From Flavobacterium luteum (GTDB lineage Bacteria; Bacteroidota; Bacteroidia; Flavobacteriales; Flavobacteriaceae), in contig NZ_WAEM01000001.1 of NCBI RefSeq assembly GCF_008806775.1, positions 124,001-188,000 on the forward strand: a stretch of 64,000 nt of DNA, written 5' to 3'. A model generated the notes under the pieces. That model made no database searches. It had not been told where the DNA came from and saw only the letters and a list, made by a program, of their open reading frames with translations. Below are positions 42,928-51,871 of the stretch, in pieces; positions within the stretch are counted from its first letter, which is position 1; each line of letters starts with the position of its first letter. Both the position numbers and the translations under genes were made by a program.

Positions 42928-44010
42928 TTAATTTATAATTACCTTTTTAGTTATGGTTAGACCTCCAGAAGTTAATTTTAAAATGTAAAATCCTTGTGTT
43001 AGGTTACCCATTCTATACAAATTATTTTGTAAAATAGGGTTCTTTATTTGTTGTATCAATTGACCATTTATAGTAATTAATTCAATAGCATCAAGGGTAC
43101 TTTCGGATTGAATATTTATAGCACGACTATTAGTAGGATTAGGAAAGACAGAAATTTTAGATACCATTTCATACGTACTTGTTCCTAGAGGAGTTCCCCA
43201 TATTTTTGCAACATAAGAATTATTATCGATATATGGATTCCTGTTTTTTTGTCGCGAATAAATAGCATTATTTCGTCTTATTTCTCTAGGACTGACAGGA
43301 TCTTGAGCATTCCAAGTGAGTAATATATTTTTAAATGTATCAGTAAAAACTTGGTTAGAAGTATTATTAAACATTGTAAAGTTATAACTAGCAACAACAT
43401 CTTCATATCGAGTAGCAAAGTACAATAAACATCTTGCAACATCTCCTTTAAATTCGTCAATTGGCTCAAAAACGGTTCCTACATAACCTGCGGAATAGCC
43501 AGAATTTAAATTAGACCCTCTTTTTGAACCATTCATTGAAGTCCAATTAGCAACATTTACAACACCAAAAGGCAAGTCACCTCTCTGCCCATTTACATGT
43601 TTGTCAGAAGGTAAAACAAAATGAGCGTCAGAGTACATTGGAGTTGCAGATGCAAATACAGATTGTGGAATTAAATGTTCTCTATTGTATCTTTCACATT
43701 CATTATTTCCTAAAGTTCCATCGTCTCTGCCAGTAGGATATGTAAACTCACATTCTGGACCTGTTGGATTTTCAGTGTAAACATCTAACATAGTCCCGTC
43801 GTTTTCATAAAATAAATCTACATCAGATGTAGTATAAGTATTGTACAATCCAGGATAGGTTTGATCTAAATAATTTTTAGTAATAATCGTAGCAAGTTGA
43901 GTTTTTAAAGCATATCCAGTGCCAGTAGCTGTATTGTAATATCCAGCTGGTGGTTGGGCGACTGCTATAAAAACAAAAAGGAGTAGAAAAAGAGAATAAT
44001 TATTTTTCAT
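42928..44010 (-). CDS. Secreted endonuclease I with type IX sorting domain (copy 2)
   Basis: The protein has a signal peptide (MKNNYSLFLLLFVFIAVA), an endonuclease I domain with NREHLIPQSVF and the SDAHFVLPSDKHVNGQRGD block, and a C-terminal T9SS type A domain (VFPNPTNSRAINI ... GFYILKLTS). The sorting domains of the two copies are nearly identical in the ELITINGQLIQQIKNPILQNN region while the nuclease domains have diverged. The open frame begins 6 codons earlier at 44028, but MKNNYSL fits a signal peptide better. Confidence 0.92.
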   Translation of the reverse strand: MKNNYSLFLLLFVFIAVAQPPAGYYNTATGTGYALKTQLATIITKNYLDQTYPGLYNTYTTSDVDLFYENDGTMLDVYTENPTGPECEFTYPTGRDDGTLGNNECERYNREHLIPQSVFASATPMYSDAHFVLPSDKHVNGQRGDLPFGVVNVANWTSMNGSKRGSNLNSGYSAGYVGTVFEPIDEFKGDVARCLLYFATRYEDVVASYNFTMFNNTSNQVFTDTFKNILLTWNAQDPVSPREIRRNNAIYSRQKNRNPYIDNNSYVAKIWGTPLGTSTYEMVSKISVFPNPTNSRAINIQSESTLDAIELITINGQLIQQIKNPILQNNLYRMGNLTQGFYILKLTSGGLTITKKVIIN

Positions 44011-44186
44011 AGTAAAATTTAATAACAATTTAATGTAGATTGTTTTAAGGAAACAAATTTAGCTTATATTCTTAAATAAAAATCATTGTTTACAGTATAA
44101 AAATCATTTTTATTTAAAATTTAACAAATGTAATTGTAGAAAAAACAATTTTAGAGACTGTTTTTTGTAATTTATGTGTTTTAAAA

Positions 44187-45404
44187 TTAATTAATTTTTC
44201 GTTCTAATAGCGCCATGTAAAATCCATCAAATCCAGATTCGGAAGCGAGAATTTTTGCATCTTTTATAAAATTAAAACTTTTACCAATATCAGTTGTTAG
44301 GAATTTTTTTACTTGTTCTTGATTTTCAGACGGTAACACTGAACATGTTGCGTATACTAATTTTCCACCAGGCTTTACTATTTTAGAATAACTTTCTAGA
44401 ACTTCAGCTTGTACTTTCCTTATATTATCAATAAATTCGGGTTGCAATTTCCATTTGGCATCCGGATTTCTTTTTAAAACCCCTAATCCACTACATGGCG
44501 CATCAATCAAAACTCTATCTGCTTTTTCATGTAATTTTTTAATGACTTTTGTGGTGTCAATAATTCGGTATTCAATATTAAAAGCACCATTTCTTTTGGC
44601 TCTGAGTTTCAATTGTTTCAATTTACTTTCATACAAATCCATCGCAATCAATTGCCCTTTATTTTCCATTAACGAGGCTATGTGTAGTGTTTTTCCACCC
44701 GCGCCTGCACAAGTATCTACAACTCGCATGCCTGGTTTTACATCTAAAAAATGCGCAACCAACTGAGAGTTGGCGTCTTGTACCTCAAAAAATCCTTCTT
44801 TAAAAGCATCCGTAAGAAATACGTTAGCTCTTTCTTTTAAGACTAATGCATCTGGTTGGTTTTTTAAAAACTCCGTTTCAATGTTCAAATCCATTAAAAT
44901 GGCATGTAATTTTTCTTTAGTAGTTTTTAATGTATTGACTCTCAAAATTACTTTAGCTGGTTGGTTTTGTGCAGCAATTTCTGTAGCCCAAACTTTTTCA
45001 CCTAATTCTTTTACACCTAATTCATCCATCCAATCCGGAATAGATTCCTTGAGTGCTCTAATTTTAGAAAGTTCGTCAAAGCGTCCTTTAATTTTTCGTT
45101 CAGGTGTTCCTTCAAGTTGTCTCCAATCAGGAATAGGGTAGCCTCTTAAAACTGCCCAAACCGAAAACATTCTCCAAAGATTGTCTCTATCGAAAGGCTC
45201 TTTAACTTCAGCAATTTCAGCGTATAATCTTTTCCAACGAACAATTTCGTAAATAGTTTCTGCTACAAATTTTCTATCAGAACTTCCCCAACGCTTGTCT
45301 TTTTTTAAGGCTCTTGCCACTACTTTATCGGCATATTCACCTTCATTAAAAATCGCATTGAGGGAATCAATAGTAGTGTAAACTAAATTTCTGTGTAATC
45401 TCAT
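44187..45404 (-). CDS. RsmB/NOP-family 5-methylcytosine RNA methyltransferase
   Basis: The 405-residue protein has an N-terminal NusB-like helical region and a SAM-dependent methyltransferase domain with DTCAGAGGKTLHIA (SAM loop), DAPCSGLG (motif IV Cys) and VYATCSVLPSENQEQV (motif VI catalytic Cys). It methylates cytosine C5 in rRNA or tRNA; RsmB (16S rRNA C967) is the nearest well-known relative. The precise target is not proven. Stand-alone gene. Confidence 0.9.
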   Translation of the reverse strand: MRLHRNLVYTTIDSLNAIFNEGEYADKVVARALKKDKRWGSSDRKFVAETIYEIVRWKRLYAEIAEVKEPFDRDNLWRMFSVWAVLRGYPIPDWRQLEGTPERKIKGRFDELSKIRALKESIPDWMDELGVKELGEKVWATEIAAQNQPAKVILRVNTLKTTKEKLHAILMDLNIETEFLKNQPDALVLKERANVFLTDAFKEGFFEVQDANSQLVAHFLDVKPGMRVVDTCAGAGGKTLHIASLMENKGQLIAMDLYESKLKQLKLRAKRNGAFNIEYRIIDTTKVIKKLHEKADRVLIDAPCSGLGVLKRNPDAKWKLQPEFIDNIRKVQAEVLESYSKIVKPGGKLVYATCSVLPSENQEQVKKFLTTDIGKSFNFIKDAKILASESGFDGFYMALLERKIN

Positions 45405-45475
45405 TTTTTATATTTGAGCCGCAAAGGTACTATTTAAAGACGAATTTTACCTGTTATTATTTGTTGCTTTTGATT

Positions 45476-45505
45476 CAAAAAAAATACTGCTGAAAGCAGT
45501 ATTTT
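45476..45505 (-). terminator. Intrinsic terminator after kup
   Basis: An 8-bp perfect stem ATACTGCT / AGCAGTAT (45484-45491 and 45495-45502) with GAA loop, extended by A-T pairs; T run on the minus strand. Confidence 0.82.
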
Positions 45506-45510
45506 ATTAA

Positions 45511-47487
45511 TTATTTTATTCGAGTTAAATATATTTTTTCTGGTGGATGCAATACTAAAGGGAATTGTTCAATTTTTACAGAACTACTGTCTAAACCAAA
45601 CGCATTTCCTTCAGACAAACTGAATTTTTTAATAAAGAAATAGGTGTTCATAATTAACTTTTCGTGCCACAACATATCACTATCATTTGACAAGAATTTT
45701 TCGGACAATACAAATTTAAAATCACCAAGGATATTATTTTTATTAAGGGATTCGTAACGACTGGTAACATCTACTTCTCCATTTTTTACCATATCTTTCA
45801 AAACTTCTTTGAACATTAAATTGATTTTTGTAGGTTCTCTAAATCCTAAATTAAAATCTATTCTAAAAATGTCATCTTTTATAATTTCAGTAACTTTATA
45901 TTCTTTTTTATAAGGTTCATTTAATATATTTACATGTACAAACCAATAAAGATCGGCTCTTTTTGGTCTTTTCTGTAATATGGAGTACATTACCTTTTCT
46001 TCTATTTCATCTGTTCGGCTTGCATTAGTCATGTAAACTAAATGTGTGGCGTATTTAGGAATAGACAAGTCAACACTTAGCTCTGCCATTACTTTTTTAT
46101 AGTCATCAATTTTAACAAACTTAGTATAATTTTTACTAATTTGTTTGGCCATATACCAGGTAGACATTAGTAGAATTAATATTGTTGCAATTATTAGGGT
46201 TACATAACCTCCATCAGCAAATTTTGTAACATTTGCATACAGAAAACAAAATTCTATTATTACATAAATGGCTATAAGTGGCATAATAAAATACAGTTTT
46301 ACTCTTTTCATTATTAAATAATAATTTAATAATACCGTTGTCATAATCATACATAAAATAATTGCTAGTCCATAGGCATGCTCCATATTACTTGACTCTT
46401 CAAAATGCAAAACAATTCCTACGCAACCTAAAAATAAAAGCCAATTTATGGATGGAATGTATAATTGCCCTTTTAGTTCAGTAGGGTATTTTATTTTTAC
46501 TTTTGGCCAAAAGTTTAAACGCATAGCTTCGTTTATTAATGTAAAAGAACCACTAATTAATGCTTGAGAGGCAATTACTGCCGCCATAGTTGCAATCACA
46601 ATTCCTATTGGTTGAAACCATGTTGCCATTGATAAATAAAACGGATTTGCATTAGAGCCGCCTAAACTTCTAAGAGTTACTCCTTCATGTTTCATTAAAA
46701 AAGCAGCTTGACCAAAATAGTTTAAAATAAGTGTTGTTTTAACAAATATCCAACTAATCCGTATGTTTTTTCGTCCGCAATGACCCATATCTGAGTAAAG
46801 CGCTTCAGCACCTGTTGTACATAAAAAAACAAACCCTAGAACAAAAAAACCTTCAGGATTAATCCCTTTATCTGCCATTAAAAGATGATAGGCATAATAC
46901 GGATTTACAGCTTTTAAAACTTCTAAATTACCTGAAATTTGAATGATTCCTATTATAGCTAACATGGAGAACCATAGTAGCATTATAGGGGCAAAAAACT
47001 TTCCAACAAGTTTAGTGCCGAATTGTTGAATAGTAAATAGAACAAATAAAATCCCAATAACAATTGGGATTGTATTAATTTTAGGATAAAAATTTCTAAT
47101 TCCTTCAACAGCAGAGGATACTGAAATTGGAGGGGTTATAATACCATCTGCAAGTAGAGCACTTCCTCCTATAATTGCTGGAATAATAAGCCATTTTATT
47201 TTTGTGCGTTTGACTAATGCATATAGAGCAAAAATACCACCTTCTCCATTATTATCTGCACTCAAAGTAATAAGGACATATTTTATGGTAGTTTGTAACG
47301 TTAAGGTCCAAAAAACTAAAGAAATTCCGCCAAGCACAAGGTCTTTATTTATAGCAAAGTCCAATCCTAAAATTGCTTTCATTACATATAAAGGAGATGT
47401 ACCAATGTCACCATAAATTATTCCTAAAGAAATTAATAAACCACCTAAAGTTAATTTTTTGTGAAGGCTTTGATGTAGAGAGCTCAT
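45511..47487 (-). CDS. kup: Low-affinity potassium transporter Kup
   Basis: The 658-residue protein has about 12 membrane helices in the first 440 residues, with the Kup signatures GIIYGDIGTSPLYV, ADNNGEGGIFALYAL and FLCTTGAEALYSDMGHCG, and a cytosolic C-terminal domain. It imports K+ in symport with protons. The length matches the family. It is transcribed alone and diverges from the periplasmic carbonic anhydrase gene. Confidence 0.95.
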   Translation of the reverse strand: MSSLHQSLHKKLTLGGLLISLGIIYGDIGTSPLYVMKAILGLDFAINKDLVLGGISLVFWTLTLQTTIKYVLITLSADNNGEGGIFALYALVKRTKIKWLIIPAIIGGSALLADGIITPPISVSSAVEGIRNFYPKINTIPIVIGILFVLFTIQQFGTKLVGKFFAPIMLLWFSMLAIIGIIQISGNLEVLKAVNPYYAYHLLMADKGINPEGFFVLGFVFLCTTGAEALYSDMGHCGRKNIRISWIFVKTTLILNYFGQAAFLMKHEGVTLRSLGGSNANPFYLSMATWFQPIGIVIATMAAVIASQALISGSFTLINEAMRLNFWPKVKIKYPTELKGQLYIPSINWLLFLGCVGIVLHFEESSNMEHAYGLAIILCMIMTTVLLNYYLIMKRVKLYFIMPLIAIYVIIEFCFLYANVTKFADGGYVTLIIATILILLMSTWYMAKQISKNYTKFVKIDDYKKVMAELSVDLSIPKYATHLVYMTNASRTDEIEEKVMYSILQKRPKRADLYWFVHVNILNEPYKKEYKVTEIIKDDIFRIDFNLGFREPTKINLMFKEVLKDMVKNGEVDVTSRYESLNKNNILGDFKFVLSEKFLSNDSDMLWHEKLIMNTYFFIKKFSLSEGNAFGLDSSSVKIEQFPLVLHPPEKIYLTRIK

Positions 47488-47654
47488 ATTTTATATTTAT
47501 AAAAACTACAAAATTACTATTATAATATTAATTTGAATAAATTAAATTCAAAATCTTGAATAATTGTAGTTAATAAAAAATAAAATCAAAATTCATTAAT
47601 AATTTTTATATTTTACATTAAAAACATTAATTATGTTTATATATTTAGTTATTT

Positions 47655-47662
47655 TATCTTTG
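47655..47662 (+). promoter_or_regulatory. -7 element of the periplasmic carbonic anhydrase gene
   Basis: TATCTTTG is a perfect TANNTTTG element 25 bp before the start codon. No -33 TTG was found at the expected distance. Confidence 0.45.
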
Positions 47663-47687
47663 CCACAACTTAAAACAAATATATATT

Positions 47688-48359
47688 ATGAAAAAGATTA
47701 CTTTAGTTTTTACAGTATTATTATCAATTACATTTTCAACTTTTCAAGCACAAGTAACTGCCGAAAGTTCATTGCAACTATTAAAAGAAGGAAACAAACG
47801 TTTTGTGGAAGGCAAAAGTATTCGTCCACATCAAAACTTAGAACGTGTTAAAGAAGTGTCTTTGGGTCAAAAACCCTTCGCAATAATTGTTGGATGTTCT
47901 GACTCGAGAGTTCCTAGCGAAATTATTTTTGATCAAGGTTTAGGAGATCTATTTATTGTTAGAACTGCTGGACAAGTTTCTTCATTTGCATCTTGGGGAA
48001 GTATAGAATTTGCAAATGCTGTTTTGGGCGCAAAATTAATTGTGGTTATGGGGCATACAAAATGTGGTGCAGTAGCTGCAGCTTGTAAAGTTCCTGATGT
48101 TCCGGGTCATATTGTGACTTTAATAAACGCTATAAAACCAGCAGCGCAATTAGCAAAAACTCACGATGGTGACCAAATAGAGAATGCTGTTAAAATTAAT
48201 GTAGCTATGCAAGTGCAACAATTGCAAAATATGGAACCTGTATTGACAAAAGCTGTTGTAAGTGGAGATACTAAAATAGTTGGTGCGGTATATGATTTAG
48301 CATCCGGAAAAGTTGAATTTTTAGAACCTGATTTTTTGAACACTTTCCAAAAAAAATAA
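47688..48359 (+). CDS. Exported beta-class carbonic anhydrase
   Basis: The 223-residue protein begins with a signal peptide (about 1-21, LVFTVLLSITFSTFQAQ) and has the beta-carbonic anhydrase zinc site Cys70-x-Asp72-x-Arg74 in GCSDSRVP plus His123 and Cys126 in GHTKCGA. It interconverts CO2 and bicarbonate, here in the periplasm. A second, cytosolic enzyme is encoded at 60071-60706, so both sides of the inner membrane are served. A terminator follows. Confidence 0.93.
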   Translation: MKKITLVFTVLLSITFSTFQAQVTAESSLQLLKEGNKRFVEGKSIRPHQNLERVKEVSLGQKPFAIIVGCSDSRVPSEIIFDQGLGDLFIVRTAGQVSSFASWGSIEFANAVLGAKLIVVMGHTKCGAVAAACKVPDVPGHIVTLINAIKPAAQLAKTHDGDQIENAVKINVAMQVQQLQNMEPVLTKAVVSGDTKIVGAVYDLASGKVEFLEPDFLNTFQKK

Positions 48360-48379
48360 TTTTAATTTAAACCAATTTC

Positions 48380-48427
48380 AATAGTTTTTAATCTTTGTAT
48401 CCGGATTAAAAACTATTTTTTTTTTTT
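48380..48427 (+). terminator. Intrinsic terminator after the periplasmic carbonic anhydrase gene
   Basis: A 14-bp perfect stem AATAGTTTTTAATC (48380-48393) with its complement (48404-48417), 10-nt loop and a long T run on the plus strand. Confidence 0.85.
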
Positions 48428-48436
48428 GATTAAACT

Positions 48437-48892
48437 CTATTTAGGATTGTTTTTGTCTCGGTATTGTTGAAGTAGTTTTCTGTTAAAGTCATCTTCGGCT
48501 TTTTTGAGTTTTATAATTTTTATAGGAGCCAGTATTCCTTTTAAATTTATAATGAATTTTTTACGAAGCTGAAATAATTCTTCTTCAGTATTCTCCATTT
48601 GATTCAAGAAATTTAAAGCCTCTTTTTCACTCATTTTTTCAACTTCACCGCCATTAAAACGATCCATATAAGAGCGCATTTTTTCTTGTTTTAACTCACG
48701 TTGTTTATCATCAAAAGCATTGTAAATTGGCCAAAACTTAGCAGCTTCATCGGAATTGAGTTTGAGTTCATCAGTAATATAAGCTACTTTTAAGGCTTTA
48801 ATTTTTTCTCTTTTTTCTTTAAATCGGTTTTGAGAAAAACTATTTACTGTTAATAAAATAAAAAACAGATATAGTAAATTTTTCGTTTTCAT
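48437..48892 (-). CDS. Spy/CpxP-like periplasmic protein of the ECF sigma operon
   Basis: The 151-residue protein has a signal peptide (about 1-20) and a helical, charged body with the pattern ELKLNSDEAAKFWPIYNAFDDKQRELKQEK, in the style of Spy/CpxP (LTxxQ-like) chaperone-sensors. Flavobacterial relatives are commonly named sensor of ECF-type sigma factor. It is the third gene after the sigma factor and a membrane anti-sigma-like protein, so it may feed back on that system by sensing periplasmic stress. Function inferred from position. Confidence 0.75.
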   Translation of the reverse strand: MKTKNLLYLFFILLTVNSFSQNRFKEKREKIKALKVAYITDELKLNSDEAAKFWPIYNAFDDKQRELKQEKMRSYMDRFNGGEVEKMSEKEALNFLNQMENTEEELFQLRKKFIINLKGILAPIKIIKLKKAEDDFNRKLLQQYRDKNNPK

Positions 48893-48917
48893 AAATTTAT
48901 GTTTTTATAAAATAAGA

Positions 48918-49337
48918 TTAATTAATTATGTATTCTTCTAAATTAGAATTTGTAGAAAGTAAATCTTCGATAGCTTTATCTTCAATATTAAAATTTATTT
49001 TCATTTTTTGAATATCGTCTTCATCTAATAAATTCACTAGCTCATCATCTGAAATTGCATCTTGATTTGTTAGATAATTTTCTATTGTTGTTTTGTCTAA
49101 TGTGCTTTCTTGTGTTAAAATAGTTGTATAAATAGGTATCGATAAAGCTATAATTATAATAGCAGCGACTGCATAGAGCCAAGTTTTTTTTCTAGTAAAA
49201 AGTGTAATTATTTTTGGCTCATTTTCAGGTAATTGTTTTAATACTTTAGCTGAAAAATCATCAAAATAATTTTCAGGAACTTTAAATCCTGATTTAATTT
49301 TGGGTTGTTCATCTAATTTAAATTCATTCATAGTCAT
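48918..49337 (-). CDS. Single-pass membrane protein, likely anti-sigma factor
   Basis: The 139-residue protein has a cytosolic N-terminal part (about 1-48), one membrane helix (about 51-72, WLYAVAAIIIIALSIPIYTTIL) and an acidic periplasmic tail (DEDDIQKMKINFNIED). It lies 24 bp below the ECF sigma gene and 25 bp above the Spy-like gene. This topology and place are typical of anti-sigma factors, but no zinc-binding H-x3-C-x2-C motif is present, so the role is inference. Confidence 0.7.
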   Translation of the reverse strand: MTMNEFKLDEQPKIKSGFKVPENYFDDFSAKVLKQLPENEPKIITLFTRKKTWLYAVAAIIIIALSIPIYTTILTQESTLDKTTIENYLTNQDAISDDELVNLLDEDDIQKMKINFNIEDKAIEDLLSTNSNLEEYIIN

Positions 49338-49361
49338 AGGACATTATTTTTTTTAAAAGGT

Positions 49362-49901
49362 TTAATTCGAAATCATGTAAATTTCAATCTTTTTTACAGC
49401 ATGATGATAGGATGCTTTTAAGGCACCCACTGATGTTCCTAAAACATCTGACATTGCTTCGTATTTAATTTCTTCAAAGTATTTCATTTTAAAAACCAAT
49501 TGTTGTTTTTCTGGTAAAAGTGTAATTGCTTTTTGTAATTTTATTTGAATTTCATTTCCATCAAAAAAAGAGTCTGCTTTTAAATTGTCAACTATTTTAC
49601 TTTGCAACGCTTCACTTGTAGTCCCGTTTCGTTTTGATTTCAGATTAATAAATGTGATGGCTTCATTTGTTGCAATGCGATACATCCAAGAAAATAATTT
49701 GCTATCCCCTTTGAAGTTTTTAAGATGTTGAAAAACTTTTACAAATGTGTTTTGCAAAACATCATCGGTATCATCATGATTCAAAACGATATTTCTAATA
49801 TGATTATACAATGGTTTTTGATACTCATGCAATAGTTCCTGAAACGCCACATTTTGCGTTTTAGGATTCAATAGTTTTTGTATGAAATCTTTCTCTTCCA
49901 A
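49362..49901 (-). CDS. ECF-type RNA polymerase sigma factor
   Basis: The 179-residue protein has sigma region 2 (about 20-90, with DDVLQNTFVKVFQHLKNFKGDSKLFSWMYRIATNEAI) and region 4 (about 125-175, LPEKQQLVFKMKYFEEIKYEAMSDVLGTSVGALKASYHHAVKKI). It heads the operon with the membrane anti-sigma-like protein and the Spy-like protein. The target promoters are not known; autoregulation is usual but no operon promoter was recognised in the 60-bp gap upstream. Confidence 0.92.
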   Translation of the reverse strand: MEEKDFIQKLLNPKTQNVAFQELLHEYQKPLYNHIRNIVLNHDDTDDVLQNTFVKVFQHLKNFKGDSKLFSWMYRIATNEAITFINLKSKRNGTTSEALQSKIVDNLKADSFFDGNEIQIKLQKAITLLPEKQQLVFKMKYFEEIKYEAMSDVLGTSVGALKASYHHAVKKIEIYMISN

Positions 49902-49961
49902 AGAAATGTTTTCTGTTAGAATGCAATTAATGAAAAAGGTTTAATTCTTCCACAAAAAAAA

Positions 49962-51062
49962 TCAAGGTTCGGCAGTTTCAACAGCTTGTTCAACAGGAGT
50001 TTCAAGAGGTTTTTCAGCAGGTTTAGATTTCTCAACGACTGCTGTTTTAGATTGAATAGGAATATAAATTTCGGTAATCCATTGTGAAGGATTTGCAATT
50101 TGCTCCATGTTTTTATAGTACAGCTCTAAAGAAGCCACGTTTGTATTTTGAGACAAATTATTTTTTGCTATATATACAAAAGTTTTTCTCCAAGCTTCTT
50201 TGCTGTGAGAATAGTCCCCTTTTAAAATAGTTTTTACAGCTTTAAACGGATACAATTGTCCAGAAGTAATATCGCTCCCTTCACTAGTGTAAACCACTTC
50301 TTTTATAGGAATACAAACCGAAAGTTTGGTAATTCCAGAAGCTACATCATAAGTATGATACAAAACAAATGGTTTTCCGTACATTACTAATTTATTTTTC
50401 TTAAAGAAATTAATAATTTTTGGAATCATGATGCGTAAATTTTTTGGCACATCACTTATTTTACAGGTAATACTCTGTCTTAAATAAAAGCAACCGAGTT
50501 TTTGTACAACACCAGCCACTTTAATAGAGTAGGTGTTTATTTCATAATCTAAAGTTTTATCTAAATTGATTAGGCTTTTTTCATACATATCACCTATAAC
50601 ATTACTCGGTCCGCCTTTAAAAGCACTATAAACTTTAAAACCAAAACCCATAGTTCCTTTAGATCTCCATGTTACTTTTGTTCCTCCTGCCGTATCTTTA
50701 AATGTCCAATAAACATCTGAAAGAGAGCCGTTATAGTCCATTTTTTGATGAATACTAACATTGTTTTTTACAGCTATGGTTTTCATTTCTCCGTCACCGT
50801 CTTTCCCTTTCCAGGAATAATTGGCCCCAACGCCAACAGTATTATTAGGATAAGAAAAAGTCATTTCTGGGTCTTCCTTTTTCCAAGAACCAAAAGTCTC
50901 CCAATTTCTAAAATCGTTCACATAATTAAAAACAGTACTTCTTTGTGATTTTATCACACGACTTCTTGTTACATCGAAATCTCCTTTTTGAGTAGCAACA
51001 AAAACTGTTGATGCAAAAAGAGTTAACAAAAAGAGCAGAAATATATATTTTAAAATTTTCAT
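49962..51062 (-). CDS. Membrane-anchored SRPBCC and GyrI-like domain protein
   Basis: The 366-residue protein has an N-terminal membrane helix (about 4-22), an SRPBCC/START-like ligand pocket (about 30-175, VFNYVNDFRNWETFGSWK ... VTWRSKGTMGF), an effector-binding GyrI-like region (about 195-330) and a low-complexity tail rich in Glu, Pro and Ala. This domain pair is common in Bacteroidetes transcription-effector-like proteins with no DNA-binding part. The ligand is unknown. Stand-alone gene. Confidence 0.78.
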   Translation of the reverse strand: MKILKYIFLLFLLTLFASTVFVATQKGDFDVTRSRVIKSQRSTVFNYVNDFRNWETFGSWKKEDPEMTFSYPNNTVGVGANYSWKGKDGDGEMKTIAVKNNVSIHQKMDYNGSLSDVYWTFKDTAGGTKVTWRSKGTMGFGFKVYSAFKGGPSNVIGDMYEKSLINLDKTLDYEINTYSIKVAGVVQKLGCFYLRQSITCKISDVPKNLRIMIPKIINFFKKNKLVMYGKPFVLYHTYDVASGITKLSVCIPIKEVVYTSEGSDITSGQLYPFKAVKTILKGDYSHSKEAWRKTFVYIAKNNLSQNTNVASLELYYKNMEQIANPSQWITEIYIPIQSKTAVVEKSKPAEKPLETPVEQAVETAEP

Positions 51063-51152
51063 GATTTTACAATTAATTGCTTTTGTAAAGTTATAATTTT
51101 TAACTGATGTTTAATAGTATTTATTCTACTTAATCACTTTTCAAATTCTAAA

Positions 51153-51341
51153 TTAACGTTTCATAGTTACTTTTATAATGAAAAGTAAAACTATGAATAA
51201 AATAAAAGCAATTAAAACTTTATAGGAGCCTTTATAAAATGTTTGATGTATGTTTATATCTTTCCGATAAGAAAAAATCATAATAATAACAAAAGTGATT
51301 AAAAATAAAGCGGCAAAAATCCATTGACCAGTACTAAACAT
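51153..51341 (-). CDS. Small two-helix membrane protein
   Basis: This 62-residue protein has two membrane helices (about 6-23 and 43-58) with a basic loop SYRKDINIHQTFYKGSYK between them. I recognise the overall form MFSTGQ-hydrophobic-FSYRKD as a conserved small flavobacterial protein without assigned function. It is divergent from the pyrophosphohydrolase gene. Confidence 0.65.
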   Translation of the reverse strand: MFSTGQWIFAALFLITFVIIMIFSYRKDINIHQTFYKGSYKVLIAFILFIVLLFIIKVTMKR

Positions 51342-51421
51342 AATTATAATTATTTTCTACAAAAATAGTCAATTGTAAACAAAAGTTATTATTTTGCACC
51401 ATGATTTAATTTATTTATAAA

Positions 51422-51805
51422 ATGCAAAAACAACTGAACGCCGTTAAGGAATTTCATACCGCATTTGCTATAGGTCATAGTGAACATCCAATAGCCGATT
51501 TAGGGGAATCGAAAAATATTCTGCGATTTAATTTAATGAAAGAGGAAAATGAAGAATACCTAGAAGCGGTTCAAAACAATGATTTAATAGAAATTGCAGA
51601 TGCATTGGGCGATATGATGTACATTTTGTGTGGAACTATTATTGAACATGGTTTGCAACATAAAATTGAGGAAGTTTTCGACGAAATTCAACGTAGTAAT
51701 ATGAGTAAGTTGGATGAAGACGGAAATCCTATTTATCGTGAAGACGGAAAAGTAATGAAAGGACCAAATTATTTTAAACCAGATTTTTCAAAAATATTGA
51801 AATAA
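51422..51805 (+). CDS. MazG/PRA-PH-like nucleotide pyrophosphohydrolase
   Basis: The 127-residue protein has the all-alpha NTP pyrophosphohydrolase metal motif: E-E-N-E-E-Y in LMKEENEEYLEA and E-x2-D in EIADALGDMMYIL. It hydrolyses a nucleoside triphosphate or a related compound to the monophosphate, perhaps as a house-cleaning enzyme. The length is that of stand-alone MazG-like proteins. A bidirectional terminator separates it from ilvE. Confidence 0.85.
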   Translation: MQKQLNAVKEFHTAFAIGHSEHPIADLGESKNILRFNLMKEENEEYLEAVQNNDLIEIADALGDMMYILCGTIIEHGLQHKIEEVFDEIQRSNMSKLDEDGNPIYREDGKVMKGPNYFKPDFSKILK

Positions 51806-51820
51806 GAGTGTAATAAATCT

Positions 51821-51856
51821 AAAAAGAGGGGTTTTCAATTGAAAACCCTCTTTTTT
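51821..51856. terminator. Bidirectional terminator between the pyrophosphohydrolase gene and ilvE
   Basis: GAGGGGTTTTC (51826-51836) pairs with GAAAACCCTC (51841-51850) with one bulged G and an AATT loop, with A and T runs on both sides. Confidence 0.83.
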
Positions 51857-51871
51857 ATAATAAAAAATAAA

